DNA from: an uncultured Lachnospiraceae bacterium
Lineage (GTDB): Bacteria; Bacillota; Clostridia; Lachnospirales; Lachnospiraceae
Assembly (NCBI GenBank): GCA_902760755.1
Contig: CACWHK010000015.1
Span: 1,425-65,424 of the forward strand
Length of the DNA stretch: 64,000 nt
Direction: 5' to 3'
Of the stretch, positions 41,744-50,643 are shown in pieces (positions within the stretch are counted from its first letter, which is position 1; the number at the start of each line of letters is the position of its first letter). Below the pieces are notes generated by a model that searched no databases, was not told the DNA's origin, and saw only the letters and a list, made by a program, of their open reading frames with translations. The position numbers and the translations under genes are program-made.

Positions 41744-42730
41744 ATGGACTTTCAGCATATCATCGGACATGAAGATATCATTCGACATTTCAAGAGCAGT
41801 ATCGAGCAGGACCGGGTAGGTCATGCATATATCATTTGCGGCGAGGATGAGAGCGGGCGAAGCTCGCTGGCCTTTTCCTTTGCCAAGACCCTGCAGTGTG
41901 AGGCCGGTGAGGCGGATCCCTGCAACGAGTGTCCGTCCTGTAAGAAGGCAGATTCCGGGAATCACCCGGACATCATCATGGTGTCCCACGAGAAGCCGAA
42001 TCTGATCTCTGTTGAGGAGATCCGTGACCAGGTGGTACAGACCATGGACATCCGCCCCTACAGCGGAAAGTACAAGATCTATATCATAAATGATGCGCAG
42101 CTGATGAATCCGCAGGCGCAGAATGCACTGTTAAAGACCATCGAGGAGCCGCCGAGCTACGGGATCGTGATCCTGATCACCAATTCCCTGGAGAAGCTGC
42201 TTCCCACCATCATTTCCCGGTGCATCACCCTCAGCACCAAGCCGGTGAAGGAACGGGATGTGGAGGAGTATCTGAAGGAGCACTACGAGATCGATGATGC
42301 GAAGGCGCGGTTCTGCGTGGAGTACGCCCAGGGCAACCTCGGCAAGGCCATCCTGCTTGCTACCAACGAGGAGTACGAGGCGCTGGTGCGCTCCGTGATC
42401 CGGCTGGAGAAGCAGATCTACGACATGGACATGGAGGACATCGCGGATGCCATCGAGTCCTGTGTCAATTATAAGATGAGCATCGGCGAGTACCTGGACC
42501 TGATGATGGTATGGTACCGCGATATCCTGATGCTGAAGGTGACCGGCAAGCCGGACAAGATCATTTTCAGCGAGGAGTACAGCACCATCCGGGATCAGGC
42601 GAAGTACCTGTCCTACAACGAGCTGGAGGATAAGGCGAAGGCCATAGAGAATGCAAAGCGGCGGATCGCCGCAAATGCAAGGCTGGAGGACGTAATGCGT
42701 CTTCTGATCCTGACATTGAAGGAAACGTAA
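41744..42730 (+). CDS. holB: DNA polymerase III delta-prime subunit
   Basis: 328-residue clamp-loader subunit. The AAA+ core has a degenerate P-loop GEDESGRSSLA (Lys to Arg), as is usual for catalytically silent delta-prime, a zinc module with Cys at CEAGEADPCNECPSC, and the SRC motif in IISRCITL. AAAGGAGG precedes the ATG. It lies between tmk and ricT as in Bacillus (where small yaaQ/yaaR genes intervene; these are absent here). Confidence 0.93.
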   Translation: MDFQHIIGHEDIIRHFKSSIEQDRVGHAYIICGEDESGRSSLAFSFAKTLQCEAGEADPCNECPSCKKADSGNHPDIIMVSHEKPNLISVEEIRDQVVQTMDIRPYSGKYKIYIINDAQLMNPQAQNALLKTIEEPPSYGIVILITNSLEKLLPTIISRCITLSTKPVKERDVEEYLKEHYEIDDAKARFCVEYAQGNLGKAILLATNEEYEALVRSVIRLEKQIYDMDMEDIADAIESCVNYKMSIGEYLDLMMVWYRDILMLKVTGKPDKIIFSEEYSTIRDQAKYLSYNELEDKAKAIENAKRRIAANARLEDVMRLLILTLKET

Positions 42731-42755
42731 AGAAAAGGTAGGAGTTTAGTTAAGC

Positions 42756-44012
42756 ATGAAGGAAGTGATCGGCGTCCGTTTCCGGACGAACGGACGTGTG
42801 TATTTTTTTGATCCGAGAGACAACGAGGTTCCTCTCGGGACCAAGGTGATCGTGGAGACAACCCGTGGTGTGGAGTACGGCTGGGTGGTCCTCGGACGTC
42901 GCGAGGTGGATGAAGAGAAGGTGCAGGGCGGGCTTCGCCCCATCCAGCGCCTGGCAACCCCCCAGGACGAGGCACGGTACGAGTCCAACAAAGAGAAGTC
43001 CCGCAGGGCCTATGAGATCTGCGTACAGAAGATCAAGGACCACGATCTGAAGATGAAGCTGGTGTCCGCAGAGTACGCATTTGATAACAACAAGATCATG
43101 TTCTACTTCACGGCAGACAACCGTGTGGATTTCCGCGAGCTGGTGAAGGACCTGGCTTCCGTCTTCCGCACCCGGATCGAGCTTCGGCAGATCGGTGTCC
43201 GTGATGAGGCGAAAATGTGCGGCGGTATCGGCATATGCGGCCGCGAGTTCTGCTGTCATGCATATCTGGCAGACTTTGTCCCCGTATCCATCAAGATGGC
43301 GAAGGAGCAGAGCCTGTCCCTGAACCCGACTAAGATTTCCGGTGCCTGCGGACGACTGATGTGTTGTCTGAAAAATGAGCAGGACACCTATGAATATCTG
43401 AACTCCAAGCTGCCGAACGTGGGAGACCGGGTGACGGCCTATGACGGTGTGACCGGAGATGTGGCATCCCTGAACGTGCTTCGTCAGAAGGTGAAGATCT
43501 ACGTGACGGATGAAGAAGGCAACAAGGAGCTGGTGGAGTACCGTGTGGAGGAGCTGGTATCCGGTCCCCGCGGAAGAAAGTTTGATACGGATGAATCCCT
43601 GCTGGATCCGGAGCTGACACGTCTTGTGGATAACGGAGAGGCATCGGAAGAGAGTGCTCCCGAGGGCGGACGCCGGAGGAAGGAGCGCGGTGCGGACGGA
43701 GAATCCGGACGCGGCGGAAGAGGCGGTCGTTCCAACCGGGATCATAACGGCGGAAAGGACCGGAAGGAAGGTGCGCCGAAGGAACGGGGCGACCGGAAGC
43801 AGGAGCGGGAAGGTTCCGGCAAGGGTCACCAGGACGGCGAGAAGAAGAACCGCCACAGACAGGACGGCGGAAGAAGGGACGGAAACCGGAAGGGTGAGCA
43901 GGGTGCAAAGCCCGGAAAGGACCAGGGTGCTCCCCAGGGAGGAAACCAGGCTCCGAAGTTCCACCGGAGAAGCAACCGCCCGAACCGGAAGCCGGAGGAT
44001 AAGAAGCAGTAA
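42756..44012 (+). CDS. ricT: RicT (YaaT), PSP1-domain protein
   Basis: 418 residues. The PSP1 region contains the cysteines CGGIGICGREFCCHAYL and GACGRLMCCL, which in Bacillus RicT bind [4Fe-4S] clusters in the RicA-RicF-RicT (Y-complex) that stimulates RNase Y-dependent mRNA maturation and affects phosphorelay and competence. After about residue 300 the protein continues as a Gly/Arg/Lys/Asp-rich disordered tail of about 120 residues, absent from the roughly 275-residue Bacillus protein; such tails often bind RNA. Follows holB by 25 bp. Confidence 0.93.
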   Translation: MKEVIGVRFRTNGRVYFFDPRDNEVPLGTKVIVETTRGVEYGWVVLGRREVDEEKVQGGLRPIQRLATPQDEARYESNKEKSRRAYEICVQKIKDHDLKMKLVSAEYAFDNNKIMFYFTADNRVDFRELVKDLASVFRTRIELRQIGVRDEAKMCGGIGICGREFCCHAYLADFVPVSIKMAKEQSLSLNPTKISGACGRLMCCLKNEQDTYEYLNSKLPNVGDRVTAYDGVTGDVASLNVLRQKVKIYVTDEEGNKELVEYRVEELVSGPRGRKFDTDESLLDPELTRLVDNGEASEESAPEGGRRRKERGADGESGRGGRGGRSNRDHNGGKDRKEGAPKERGDRKQEREGSGKGHQDGEKKNRHRQDGGRRDGNRKGEQGAKPGKDQGAPQGGNQAPKFHRRSNRPNRKPEDKKQ

Positions 44013-44042
44013 GGAAACGCGATCAGGCGGGAAAAAGGCACT

Positions 44043-44852
44043 ATGAACGAAGCAGAGCTCCTTCGCGAAGGAGAACGAATTGACGACTTAGAGGTACATG
44101 GGTTCCGGATCATCCAGAACCCATCCTTTTTCTGTTTCGGAATGGATGCGGTGCTGCTTTCCGGCTTTGCCCGCACCCGGAAGAAGGACCGGGTGATGGA
44201 TCTTGGCACCGGCACGGGGATCATCCCCCTGCTTCTTACGGCGAAAGGAAAATGCAGTGCCTGCGACGGTCTGGAGCTGCAGGAGGCTGTGGCAAAGATG
44301 GCCGGTCGGAGTGTGCAGCTGAATCAGATAAGGCTTGCGGAGGAATCAAAGAAGCCGGTTGCTTCGGAAGAGACGAAGGCCCTTCTGGAGGCTGCATCAA
44401 GGCTCCGGATCCTGCAGGGCGATATCCGTGAGGTACCGGACCGCTTTCCGAAGGCGGAGTATGATGCGGTGACCTGCAATCCTCCGTATATCAAGCAGAC
44501 GAGCGGTTTACATAATGACGAAACTGCCTACAATCTGGCAAGACATGAGATCGCGGTTTCCTGGGAGGAGATCGTACGGGCAGCGGCACATCTTCTGAAG
44601 CCGGGTGGTACATTTACCATCGTGCATAAGCCCTTCCGTCTGCCGGAGCTTATGCAGGTTCTGCAGAAGTACCGGCTGGAGCCGAAGCGCATGCAGATGG
44701 TGCAGCCCTACGCGGATAAGGAGCCGAACATGGTGCTGCTGGAGGCCGTGCAGGGCGGCGGACCACAGCTGACGGTGCTTCCGGCACTGGTGGTCTACAA
44801 TCCTGACGGAAGCTATACAAGACAGGTGCTGGATATATACGGGAAGCCATGA
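44043..44852 (+). CDS. tRNA1(Val) adenine-N6-methyltransferase-like protein (YabB/TrmN6)
   Basis: 269 residues. SAM motif I VMDLGTGTGIIPLL (about residues 45-60) and the N6-adenine catalytic motif NPPY in AVTCNPPYIKQ are present, and the N-terminus IDDLEVHGFRIIQNPSFFCFGMDAVLLS matches YabB/YfiC. Located between ricT and rsmI as in Bacillus. The TGA stop is supplied by a palindromic repeat, so the last residues may differ from the ancestral sequence. The relevant modification is likely m6A37 of a tRNA. Confidence 0.88.
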   Translation: MNEAELLREGERIDDLEVHGFRIIQNPSFFCFGMDAVLLSGFARTRKKDRVMDLGTGTGIIPLLLTAKGKCSACDGLELQEAVAKMAGRSVQLNQIRLAEESKKPVASEETKALLEAASRLRILQGDIREVPDRFPKAEYDAVTCNPPYIKQTSGLHNDETAYNLARHEIAVSWEEIVRAAAHLLKPGGTFTIVHKPFRLPELMQVLQKYRLEPKRMQMVQPYADKEPNMVLLEAVQGGGPQLTVLPALVVYNPDGSYTRQVLDIYGKP

Positions 44853-44925
44853 GATCCTTCGGCCTGCGGCCTCAGGACGATAACCTGTATCCGTGTCACT
44901 TTGAGCCCGCAGGGCGAAGAATCCC
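44850..44925. repeat. Inverted plus direct palindromic repeat pair after the yabB-like gene
   Basis: Inverted copy from TGAGATCCTTCGG (44850) to CAGGACGA, direct copy GTCACTTTGAGC...GAAGAATCCC (44896-44924). The TGA at 44850-44852 is the stop of the preceding gene. Confidence 0.8.
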
Positions 44926-44956
44926 GTGGGTTATGGCAGATTGGAGAGGAAGGATC

Positions 44957-45823
44957 ATGAGCGGAATACTCTATCTGGTGGCAACACCCATCGGCAATCT
45001 GGAGGATATGACCTACCGGGCTGTCCGCATCCTGCAGGAGGCGGACGAGATCGCTGCGGAGGATACGCGGAACAGCCGGAAGCTGCTCACGCATTTTGAG
45101 ATCCACACGCCGATGACCAGCTATCATGAATTCAATAAATACGAGAAGGCAGACGTGCTGATCGGTCAGCTGCTGGAGGGTAAGACCATCGCACTCATCA
45201 CGGATGCGGGAACCCCGGGGATCTCCGATCCCGGAGAGGTTCTGGTAATGCGCTGCTACGAGGCCGGTGTTCCGGTGGTACCGGTGCCCGGTGCCTGCGC
45301 GGCAGTAAATGCACTGGTGGCCTCCGGACAGGCAACCCGCCGGTTCGCCTTCGAGGCATTTCTCCCTCAGGAGAAGCAGGATAAGAAGGAACGGCGCAGG
45401 ATGCTGGAGGAGCTCTCCCGCGAGACGCGGACCATCGTGCTTTATGAGGCACCCCACCATTTACTCGGAACCCTGGAGGATCTGGCAAAGACTCTGGGAG
45501 ACCGGCCCGTCACCCTCTGCAAGGAGCTGACGAAGAAGCATGAGAGCTTCTTAAAAACCACCCTCTTTGCGGCGGTGGAGCGATTCCGGGAGGAGGAGCC
45601 AAGAGGCGAGTATGTGCTGGTGATCGCAGGAAAGCCTGAGGAAGAGGTTCGGGCGGAGGAAGCCTCCCGGTGGGAGCAGCTGTCCATCGAAGCACACATG
45701 AAGCAATTTCTGGGCGAAGGCCTGTCGGAGAAGGAAGCCATGAAGGCTGTGGCTGCGGAGCGCGGGATTCCGAAGCGGGAAGTGTATCAGGCATGGCTCG
45801 AAGTGAAGGGAAATGCGGAGTAG
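44957..45823 (+). CDS. rsmI: 16S rRNA (cytidine(1402)-2'-O)-methyltransferase
   Basis: 288 residues from ATG 44957 (GAGAGGAAGG upstream); an upstream in-frame ATG at 44849 lies in the repeat and was rejected. Tetrapyrrole-methylase fold: LYLVATPIGNLEDMTYRAVRIL at the N-terminus, AEDTRNSRKLL, ITDAGTPGISDPGE and the VPVPGACAAVNALVASG motif. It 2'-O-methylates C1402 in the 30S decoding centre. Same position as Bacillus yabC. Confidence 0.96.
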   Translation: MSGILYLVATPIGNLEDMTYRAVRILQEADEIAAEDTRNSRKLLTHFEIHTPMTSYHEFNKYEKADVLIGQLLEGKTIALITDAGTPGISDPGEVLVMRCYEAGVPVVPVPGACAAVNALVASGQATRRFAFEAFLPQEKQDKKERRRMLEELSRETRTIVLYEAPHHLLGTLEDLAKTLGDRPVTLCKELTKKHESFLKTTLFAAVERFREEEPRGEYVLVIAGKPEEEVRAEEASRWEQLSIEAHMKQFLGEGLSEKEAMKAVAAERGIPKREVYQAWLEVKGNAE

Positions 45824-46042
45824 TGCTTCTATCATCATAGAAGGATCGCTGTAGAAAGATTAAATATTCTTAACAAATGACAAAAAACCGTTGATTCTAC
45901 GGGAAGTTTGACAAAAAAACGGGATAGTCACCTGTTATTTTGCTGGATTTCCGATAGTACATGTGATACCATATCTGAGATTGGTGTTATTCTGCCCGAT
46001 TTTTGGCATAGGAATAACAAAGATCAGCGGAGGTATAAGTTC

Positions 46043-46570
46043 ATGGGAAGAAAGGCTTCAAAGGCAACCGAGAATATTTATTATATCGCACGGATCCGTG
46101 CAGCGGAAAAGAACGGGACCTTTACCAGTCGTGAGAAGGCAGCACTTCAGCTCGGGATCGAGCGGAGCCGTCTGGCGAGGATCGAGCTGGACAAGATCGA
46201 GCCCTACGCCGAAGAAGTACTGATCATGGCCCGCGAGTATAACGCACCCTACCTCTGCGAGGATTTCTGCAGAAATGTCTGCCCCATCGGCAACGAGAAG
46301 GTGCTGGGACATCACAAGAAGGCAGTCCGTGTGGATTCCCTGGAGCGTCTCTCCCTGCAGTTCCTCAGTAGTGCGCAGTCCATTGACGATATCTCCAAGA
46401 TCCTGGTGAATATCTCCAAGGACGGAAAGATCACCGAGGAAGAGTATGAGAGCTTCCACAACGTGCTTCGCGCCATGGATGAGCTCTCCGATAATATCCG
46501 CAGCATCAAGGCGTATATTGATGCGAACCCGAATCTCCGCAGCCGGTTTGATGCGGACCTTCGAATCTGA
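46043..46570 (+). CDS. XRE-type HTH regulator with cysteine motif
   Basis: 175 residues from ATG 46043 (GGAGG 9 nt upstream; a longer frame to 45908 lacks a ribosome binding site). The N-terminal helix-turn-helix spans about 11-60 (TSREKAALQLGIERSRLARIE). It is followed by C72-x3-C76-x3-C80 in LCEDFCRNVCPIG, a possible metal or Fe-S site, then a long helical region with LSDNIRSIKAYIDANPN. The arrangement of HTH, short Cys triad and helical tail suggests a redox- or metal-responsive regulator; this is inference. A ferredoxin gene follows. The upstream region contains two TGACAAAAAA repeats 31 bp apart. Confidence 0.75.
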   Translation: MGRKASKATENIYYIARIRAAEKNGTFTSREKAALQLGIERSRLARIELDKIEPYAEEVLIMAREYNAPYLCEDFCRNVCPIGNEKVLGHHKKAVRVDSLERLSLQFLSSAQSIDDISKILVNISKDGKITEEEYESFHNVLRAMDELSDNIRSIKAYIDANPNLRSRFDADLRI

Positions 46571-46585
46571 TCAAAGAATCCATGG

Positions 46586-46620
46586 ATCGGGGTACCGGTA
46601 AGGTATCCCGGTCTTTTTTT
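46586..46620 (+). terminator. Terminator after the HTH gene
   Basis: ATCGGGGTACC (46586-46596) pairs with GGTATCCCGGT (46602-46612) with G-T wobbles, followed by CTTTTTTT. Confidence 0.9.
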
Positions 46621-46683
46621 GCCCGCGGGAGGTACATTTTTGCAGGGCGGATTGTGACAACTTCGTGATTTTCACGATTTTTG

Positions 46684-46712
46684 TTGTGGAAAATGACAAA
46701 ATGGTGTAAAAT
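46684..46712 (+). promoter_or_regulatory. Ferredoxin promoter
   Basis: TTGTGG (46684-46689), 17 bp, TAAAAT (46707-46712). The spacer contains AAATGACAAAA, shared with the region upstream of the HTH gene. Confidence 0.6.
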
Positions 46713-46759
46713 ACACTCACAATCGTTTATCTACATCATTTTAGAAGGAGGGATGGACT

Positions 46760-46930
46760 ATGGCATATGTAATTGGTGATGCTTGCATCGGATGCGGTGC
46801 ATGCGCTGGAACCTGCCCGGTAGGTGCAATCTCTGATAACGGCGGACAGTTCGTGATCGATGAGAATAGCTGCATCAGCTGTGGTGCCTGCGCAGGTGGC
46901 TGCCCGGTTGGAGCAATCTCCGAGGGCTAA
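46760..46930 (+). CDS. 2[4Fe-4S] ferredoxin
   Basis: 56 residues, starting MAYVIGDACIGCGACAGTCP: two cluster motifs CIGCGACAGTCP and CISCGACAGGCP (each CxxCxxCxxxCP), the clostridial-type low-potential electron carrier. GGAGGG lies upstream of the ATG at 46760. It is transcribed alone, with its own promoter and a following hairpin. Ferredoxin would serve pyruvate:ferredoxin oxidoreductase, hydrogenase or Rnf elsewhere in the genome. Confidence 0.97.
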   Translation: MAYVIGDACIGCGACAGTCPVGAISDNGGQFVIDENSCISCGACAGGCPVGAISEG

Positions 46931-46969
46931 GGATCGAAACAATCCTTTGCAGCCAGTCTGCCGGAAGGA

Positions 46970-47001
46970 AATGGGACATACTCCACGGAGCATGTCCCAT
47001 T
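46970..47001 (+). terminator. Ferredoxin terminator
   Basis: AATGGGACAT pairs with ATGTCCCATT across a short loop (46970-47001); CTCTCTCTTT follows, so the T run is broken. Confidence 0.6.
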
Positions 47002-47154
47002 CTCTCTCTTTGGATTCTCTCTTATGGGAATCAAAGATACGTGATATGCAAAGTATCCTGTTTTTACAGGAACAAAACGAAATAACCTCCTTTCTTCCCG
47101 TGGCAGCGAAGGTAAGCTCTGTGATAGTTTCCGGATGCCATAGGAGTATTCTAA

Positions 47155-47337
47155 GGATCAAAGTCAGTCGGGAATATGCCGAAGCAGGGTCTTCCTGAAA
47201 CCGCTTCGAAGGAGCGGCGGAATCCCACGGCAGGAACTTTGATGATTGGGTGTTCTATTCCATGATAGAACGAAGGGACAGGATTTGCAAGAACTATATT
47301 GTGCAGGATTCTGGCATGCGCCGGATTCTGTCATCCC
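47155..47337 (+). ncRNA. Candidate structured RNA upstream of mecA
   Basis: No protein gene fits 46931-47412, but the interval folds extensively. ATCAAAGT (47157-47164) pairs with ACTTTGAT (47236-47243), enclosing CGG/CCG (47169-47181) and a stacked stem: GGG (47187) with CCC (47224), TTCC with GGAA, and CCGCTTC (47201-47207) with GGAGCGG (47211-47217). Downstream GTTCTAT (47252-47258) pairs with ATAGAAC across TCCATG, and GGGACAGGAT (47276-47285) pairs with ATTCTG...TCCC (47325-47337) around CTGGC/GCCGG. At least five helices over about 180 nt suggest a cis-regulatory leader of mecA or a small RNA. Not recognised as a known riboswitch. Confidence 0.45.
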
Positions 47338-47412
47338 ATTCATAGACAGATAAACGACAGGACCAATCGATGCGCACCGCATGGCGGAGTGCTTCGGAAA
47401 TGGAGTGAGTAA

Positions 47413-48393
47413 ATGAGAACGGAACGAGTAAGTGAGAATAAAGTCCGGTTTATCCTGGACCAGTCCGATCTGGAGGAGCGGAATCTGCAGCTTTCCGAGC
47501 TGGCCTACGGCTCAGAGAAGGCAAAGGAGCTCTTCGATGATCTGATGGAGCTGGCGCGGGAGGAGCTTGGCGTGGAGGAAGGACCGCAGCCCTTCATGGT
47601 GGAAGCAATTCCCATGTCCAAGAACGGTCTGGTGGTCAACATCAGCCGCGTGGAGAATCCCGATGAACTGGATACGCGGTTCTCACATTTTACAAACGGA
47701 ATCGAATATGATCATGATCCCTCCGAACCGGGTTCGGAGGAGGACGAGGAGGATGGTCCCGGACGGGGACCGGGCTTCGAGAGGCCGGATGGTCCCGGCT
47801 ACGAGGACGCTCCCTACAACGGACCGGACAGCCCCGAGAATGACCCTGACTTAAAGCAGGGACCGGATGGTGTCCAGATCCAGCAGGGTCCGGAGATCCG
47901 GGCGGAGTTCAGTATCCCGAAGTCAGCGGAGATCAATCCGAAGGATATCATGAGTATGATCGACAACATCGTGTCCGGTCTGGCCGGCAAGATGGGTGCC
48001 GAGGTGCGGAAGCTTTCTACCAATGACGCACCGGGAAGCGGGCCGGGTGCCGGCGGACCGGACAAGGCAGCGGAGAAGAAGCCGGGAAGCAATGCTCCGG
48101 ATCCCTTCGCACTGTATGAATTCAAGGATCTGCAGAGCGTGATCCACGCATCGAAGCTGCTCAGCATGCACTACGACAGTGAGAATATCCTCTACAAGAA
48201 TCCCATGAACCAGAGATACTATCTCTACTTAGGCCGGGAGAAGAGCTCCGTCGACGAGTTCGCGAAGCTTTGCACCACGCTGAATGAGTTCGGCAGCCGG
48301 TGCCGCATCTCCTATGCCTCCAGGGAGTACTTTGAAGAGCATATGATCGTCGTCCTCCGGGACGCACTGATCCAGCTGGAAGAGCTGGCATAA
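47413..48393 (+). CDS. mecA: Adaptor protein MecA
   Basis: 326 residues. The N-terminal domain (RVSENKVRFILDQSDLEERNLQLSELAYG, then MEAIPMSKNGLVV) binds substrates, and the C-terminal domain (FALYEFKDLQSVIHASKLL...RYYLYLGREKSSVDEFAKLCTTLNEFG) docks on ClpC. Together they deliver substrates such as ComK to ClpCP in Bacillus. A disordered acidic Gly/Pro/Glu/Asp linker of about 110 residues (100-210) separates the two domains and is far longer than in Bacillus MecA (218 aa). It is the only gene between the candidate RNA and the convergent transketolase. Confidence 0.93.
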   Translation: MRTERVSENKVRFILDQSDLEERNLQLSELAYGSEKAKELFDDLMELAREELGVEEGPQPFMVEAIPMSKNGLVVNISRVENPDELDTRFSHFTNGIEYDHDPSEPGSEEDEEDGPGRGPGFERPDGPGYEDAPYNGPDSPENDPDLKQGPDGVQIQQGPEIRAEFSIPKSAEINPKDIMSMIDNIVSGLAGKMGAEVRKLSTNDAPGSGPGAGGPDKAAEKKPGSNAPDPFALYEFKDLQSVIHASKLLSMHYDSENILYKNPMNQRYYLYLGREKSSVDEFAKLCTTLNEFGSRCRISYASREYFEEHMIVVLRDALIQLEELA

Positions 48394-48408
48394 TACATGT
48401 AAAACAGA

Positions 48409-48475
48409 GAGCCCGGTGTTCCCCGTAAACGCATGGAAATGGTTTACGGCGGAACACCGGGCTCCTTATTTTTAT
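48409..48475. terminator. Bidirectional terminator between mecA and tkt
   Basis: A long stem GAGCCCGGTGTTCC/GGAACACCGGGCTC with inner CCGTAAAC/GTTTACGG (48409-48464), then a T-rich tail; serves converging genes. Confidence 0.9.
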
Positions 48476-48488
48476 TTGACTCTTACGC

Positions 48489-50477
48489 TTAGAACTGCGC
48501 CTTCACCGCATCGATCACTGCCTCTGTAGTGATTCCGAACTTCGGGAAGAGCAGACCTGCCGGTGCGGATGCACCGAAGGTGGTCATGCCGACGATCTTG
48601 CCGGTAAGGCCTACGTAGCGCTCCCATCCGAAGGTGGTAAGTGCTTCCACAGCCACACGCTTTGTAACGGCTGCCGGAAGTACGGACTCCTTATACTCTG
48701 CGGACTGATCATTGAAGAGGTCCATGCAGGGCATGCTGACAACCCGGGCATCGATACCCTCTGCCAGCAGCTTCTGGCGAGCCTCTACGGCCAGCTGCAC
48801 CTCGGAACCGGTGGCGATGAGGATCGCATCCGGAGTTTCCTTCGTGCTGTCCTCCAGGATGTAACCGCCCTTCAGAGCCTCCTTGGAGGAGCCTGCAAGC
48901 TGCGGCAGATTCTGACGTGTGAGCACGAGAGCGCACGGAGTGGTTTTGCTGGTTACTGCATAGTACCATGCAGCAGCAGTCTCGGTTGCATCTGCCGGAC
49001 GGAATGCGTAGAAGTTCGGCATAGCGCGGAACATAGCCAGCTGCTCGATGGGCTCATGGGTCGGACCGTCCTCACCGACACCGATACTGTCATGGGTCAG
49101 AACGTAGGTGAGCGGTGCCTGCATCAGAGCGGAAAGTCTTGCCATGGGCTTTACATAGTCACTGAATACGAAGAAGGTGGAAACGAAGGGGCGAAGTCCG
49201 CCGTGGAGCCAGATACCGTTTCCGATGGCTGCCATGGCCAGCTCACGTACACCGAAGTGCAGGTTGCTTCCCTCCGGGGTTTCCCTGGAGAAGTCGCCCA
49301 GATCCTTCATGTAGGTCTTGGTGGAAGGAGCCAGATCCGCAGCACCGCCGAAGAAGTTCGGGATCTTATCCTTCATGTAGTTGATCAGCTTGCCGGAAAG
49401 ATTTCTGGTTGCTTCCGGAGCATCTGCCATGTTCCAGAAAGCCTCGTCATCATAGAGAACCTTCGCACTGTCCTCGTCATGATACTTTGCCCAGAGCTCT
49501 GCCATCTCCGGGAACGCCTTCTTATAATCCTCGAAGAGTGCATTCCATGCATCCTCAACCTTTGCTTTCTCAGCCACGATCCCTGCGATATGATCGTAGA
49601 TATCCTGCGGAACCGCGAAAGGAGTGGAGTCCTCCCAGCCCAGATTCTCGCGAAGGGCAGCCACGTTATCCACGCCCAGAGGCTCGCCGTGAGCGGAAGC
49701 CTTGCCTTCCTTTGCCGGGCAGCCTGCACCGATCTTGGTCTTGATCTCGATCATGGACGGACGGGTCGTGTCAGCCTTTGCCTCTTCGATGGCTGCGAGG
49801 ATCGCATCCGGATCATTTCCGTCCTCCACACGAAGTGTCTGGAAGCCGAAGGCCTCGAAACGCTTCTGCACGTTCTCGCGGAACGCGATATTGGTACCGC
49901 CCTCGATGGAAATGTCGTTGGAATCGTAAAGCACGATCAGCTTGGAAAGTCCGAGGGTTCCTGCCAGGGAGAATGCCTCATAGGAGATACCCTCCATCAT
50001 GCAGCCGTCACCGCCCAGAACGTAGGTGTAGTGATCTACAACAGGATAGTTTTCTTTATTGAATACGGAGGCCAGATGCTTCTCTGCCATAGCCATGCCC
50101 ACAGCCATCGCCATACCTGCGCCCAGAGGGCCGGTGGTTGCTTCCACACCCACGGTGTGACGGTACTCCGGATGTCCCGGGGTGAGGGAGTCCAGCTGAC
50201 GGAAGTTCGCCAGATCCTCCGTAGTGAGGCCGTAGCCGAAGAGATGAAGCAGGGAGTACAGCAGCATGGAGCCGTGTCCTCCGGACAGGATGAACCGGTC
50301 ACGGTTCTCCCACTTCGGATCCTTCGGATTGTGGTTCATCACCTTGCTCCAAAGGGTATAAGCTGCAGGTGCGGCACCGAGCGGCAGGCCCGGATGACCG
50401 GAATTTGCCTTCTGGATCGCATCTGCGGACAGGATTCGAATGGCATTGATGGAACGGGTATCGATTGAATTTGACAT
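48489..50477 (-). CDS. tkt: Transketolase
   Basis: 662 residues, full length for the TPP-dependent enzyme that transfers two-carbon ketol units in the pentose-phosphate pathway. The N-terminus [23 protein letters not shown] carries the conserved substrate His; the TPP/Mg motif is [22 protein letters not shown]...LYDSND; the pyrimidine-domain signature is [23 protein letters not shown]. An AAAGGGA ribosome binding site lies upstream of the ATG at 50477. Monocistronic on the minus strand, with an extended -10 promoter at about 50569. Confidence 0.97.
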   Translation of the reverse strand: MSNSIDTRSINAIRILSADAIQKANSGHPGLPLGAAPAAYTLWSKVMNHNPKDPKWENRDRFILSGGHGSMLLYSLLHLFGYGLTTEDLANFRQLDSLTPGHPEYRHTVGVEATTGPLGAGMAMAVGMAMAEKHLASVFNKENYPVVDHYTYVLGGDGCMMEGISYEAFSLAGTLGLSKLIVLYDSNDISIEGGTNIAFRENVQKRFEAFGFQTLRVEDGNDPDAILAAIEEAKADTTRPSMIEIKTKIGAGCPAKEGKASAHGEPLGVDNVAALRENLGWEDSTPFAVPQDIYDHIAGIVAEKAKVEDAWNALFEDYKKAFPEMAELWAKYHDEDSAKVLYDDEAFWNMADAPEATRNLSGKLINYMKDKIPNFFGGAADLAPSTKTYMKDLGDFSRETPEGSNLHFGVRELAMAAIGNGIWLHGGLRPFVSTFFVFSDYVKPMARLSALMQAPLTYVLTHDSIGVGEDGPTHEPIEQLAMFRAMPNFYAFRPADATETAAAWYYAVTSKTTPCALVLTRQNLPQLAGSSKEALKGGYILEDSTKETPDAILIATGSEVQLAVEARQKLLAEGIDARVVSMPCMDLFNDQSAEYKESVLPAAVTKRVAVEALTTFGWERYVGLTGKIVGMTTFGASAPAGLLFPKFGITTEAVIDAVKAQF

Positions 50478-50564
50478 GGCACAGTCCCTTTCTGAAAATG
50501 TGGCACCGCCCCGGTGTTTCCGAAACGTCTGCCCTGATTATGAGAGTCGAGCCCTCAACTCCAC

Positions 50565-50573
50565 AGTATAGCA
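50565..50573 (-). promoter_or_regulatory. Extended -10 promoter of tkt
   Basis: On the minus strand TGCTATACT (50573-50565). The -35 is poor (T-rich). The 88-nt leader contains GC-rich inverted repeats. Confidence 0.5.
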
Positions 50574-50604
50574 TATCCGCGAAGGCAAAAAAAGGGGAGG
50601 TCTT

Positions 50605-50643
50605 ATGTTTTTTGGTAGTTTTTCGAAGAAAAACGCGATATAA
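50605..50643 (+). CDS. Possible 12-codon upstream ORF coupled to the transglutaminase gene
   Basis: AAAGGGGAGG ends 5 nt before ATG 50605. The 12-codon frame MFFGSFSKKNAI ends in TAA at 50641-50643, which overlaps the next ATG (TAATG). The strong ribosome binding site makes sense for this frame rather than for the downstream start, which has none. Confidence 0.4.
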   Translation: MFFGSFSKKNAI

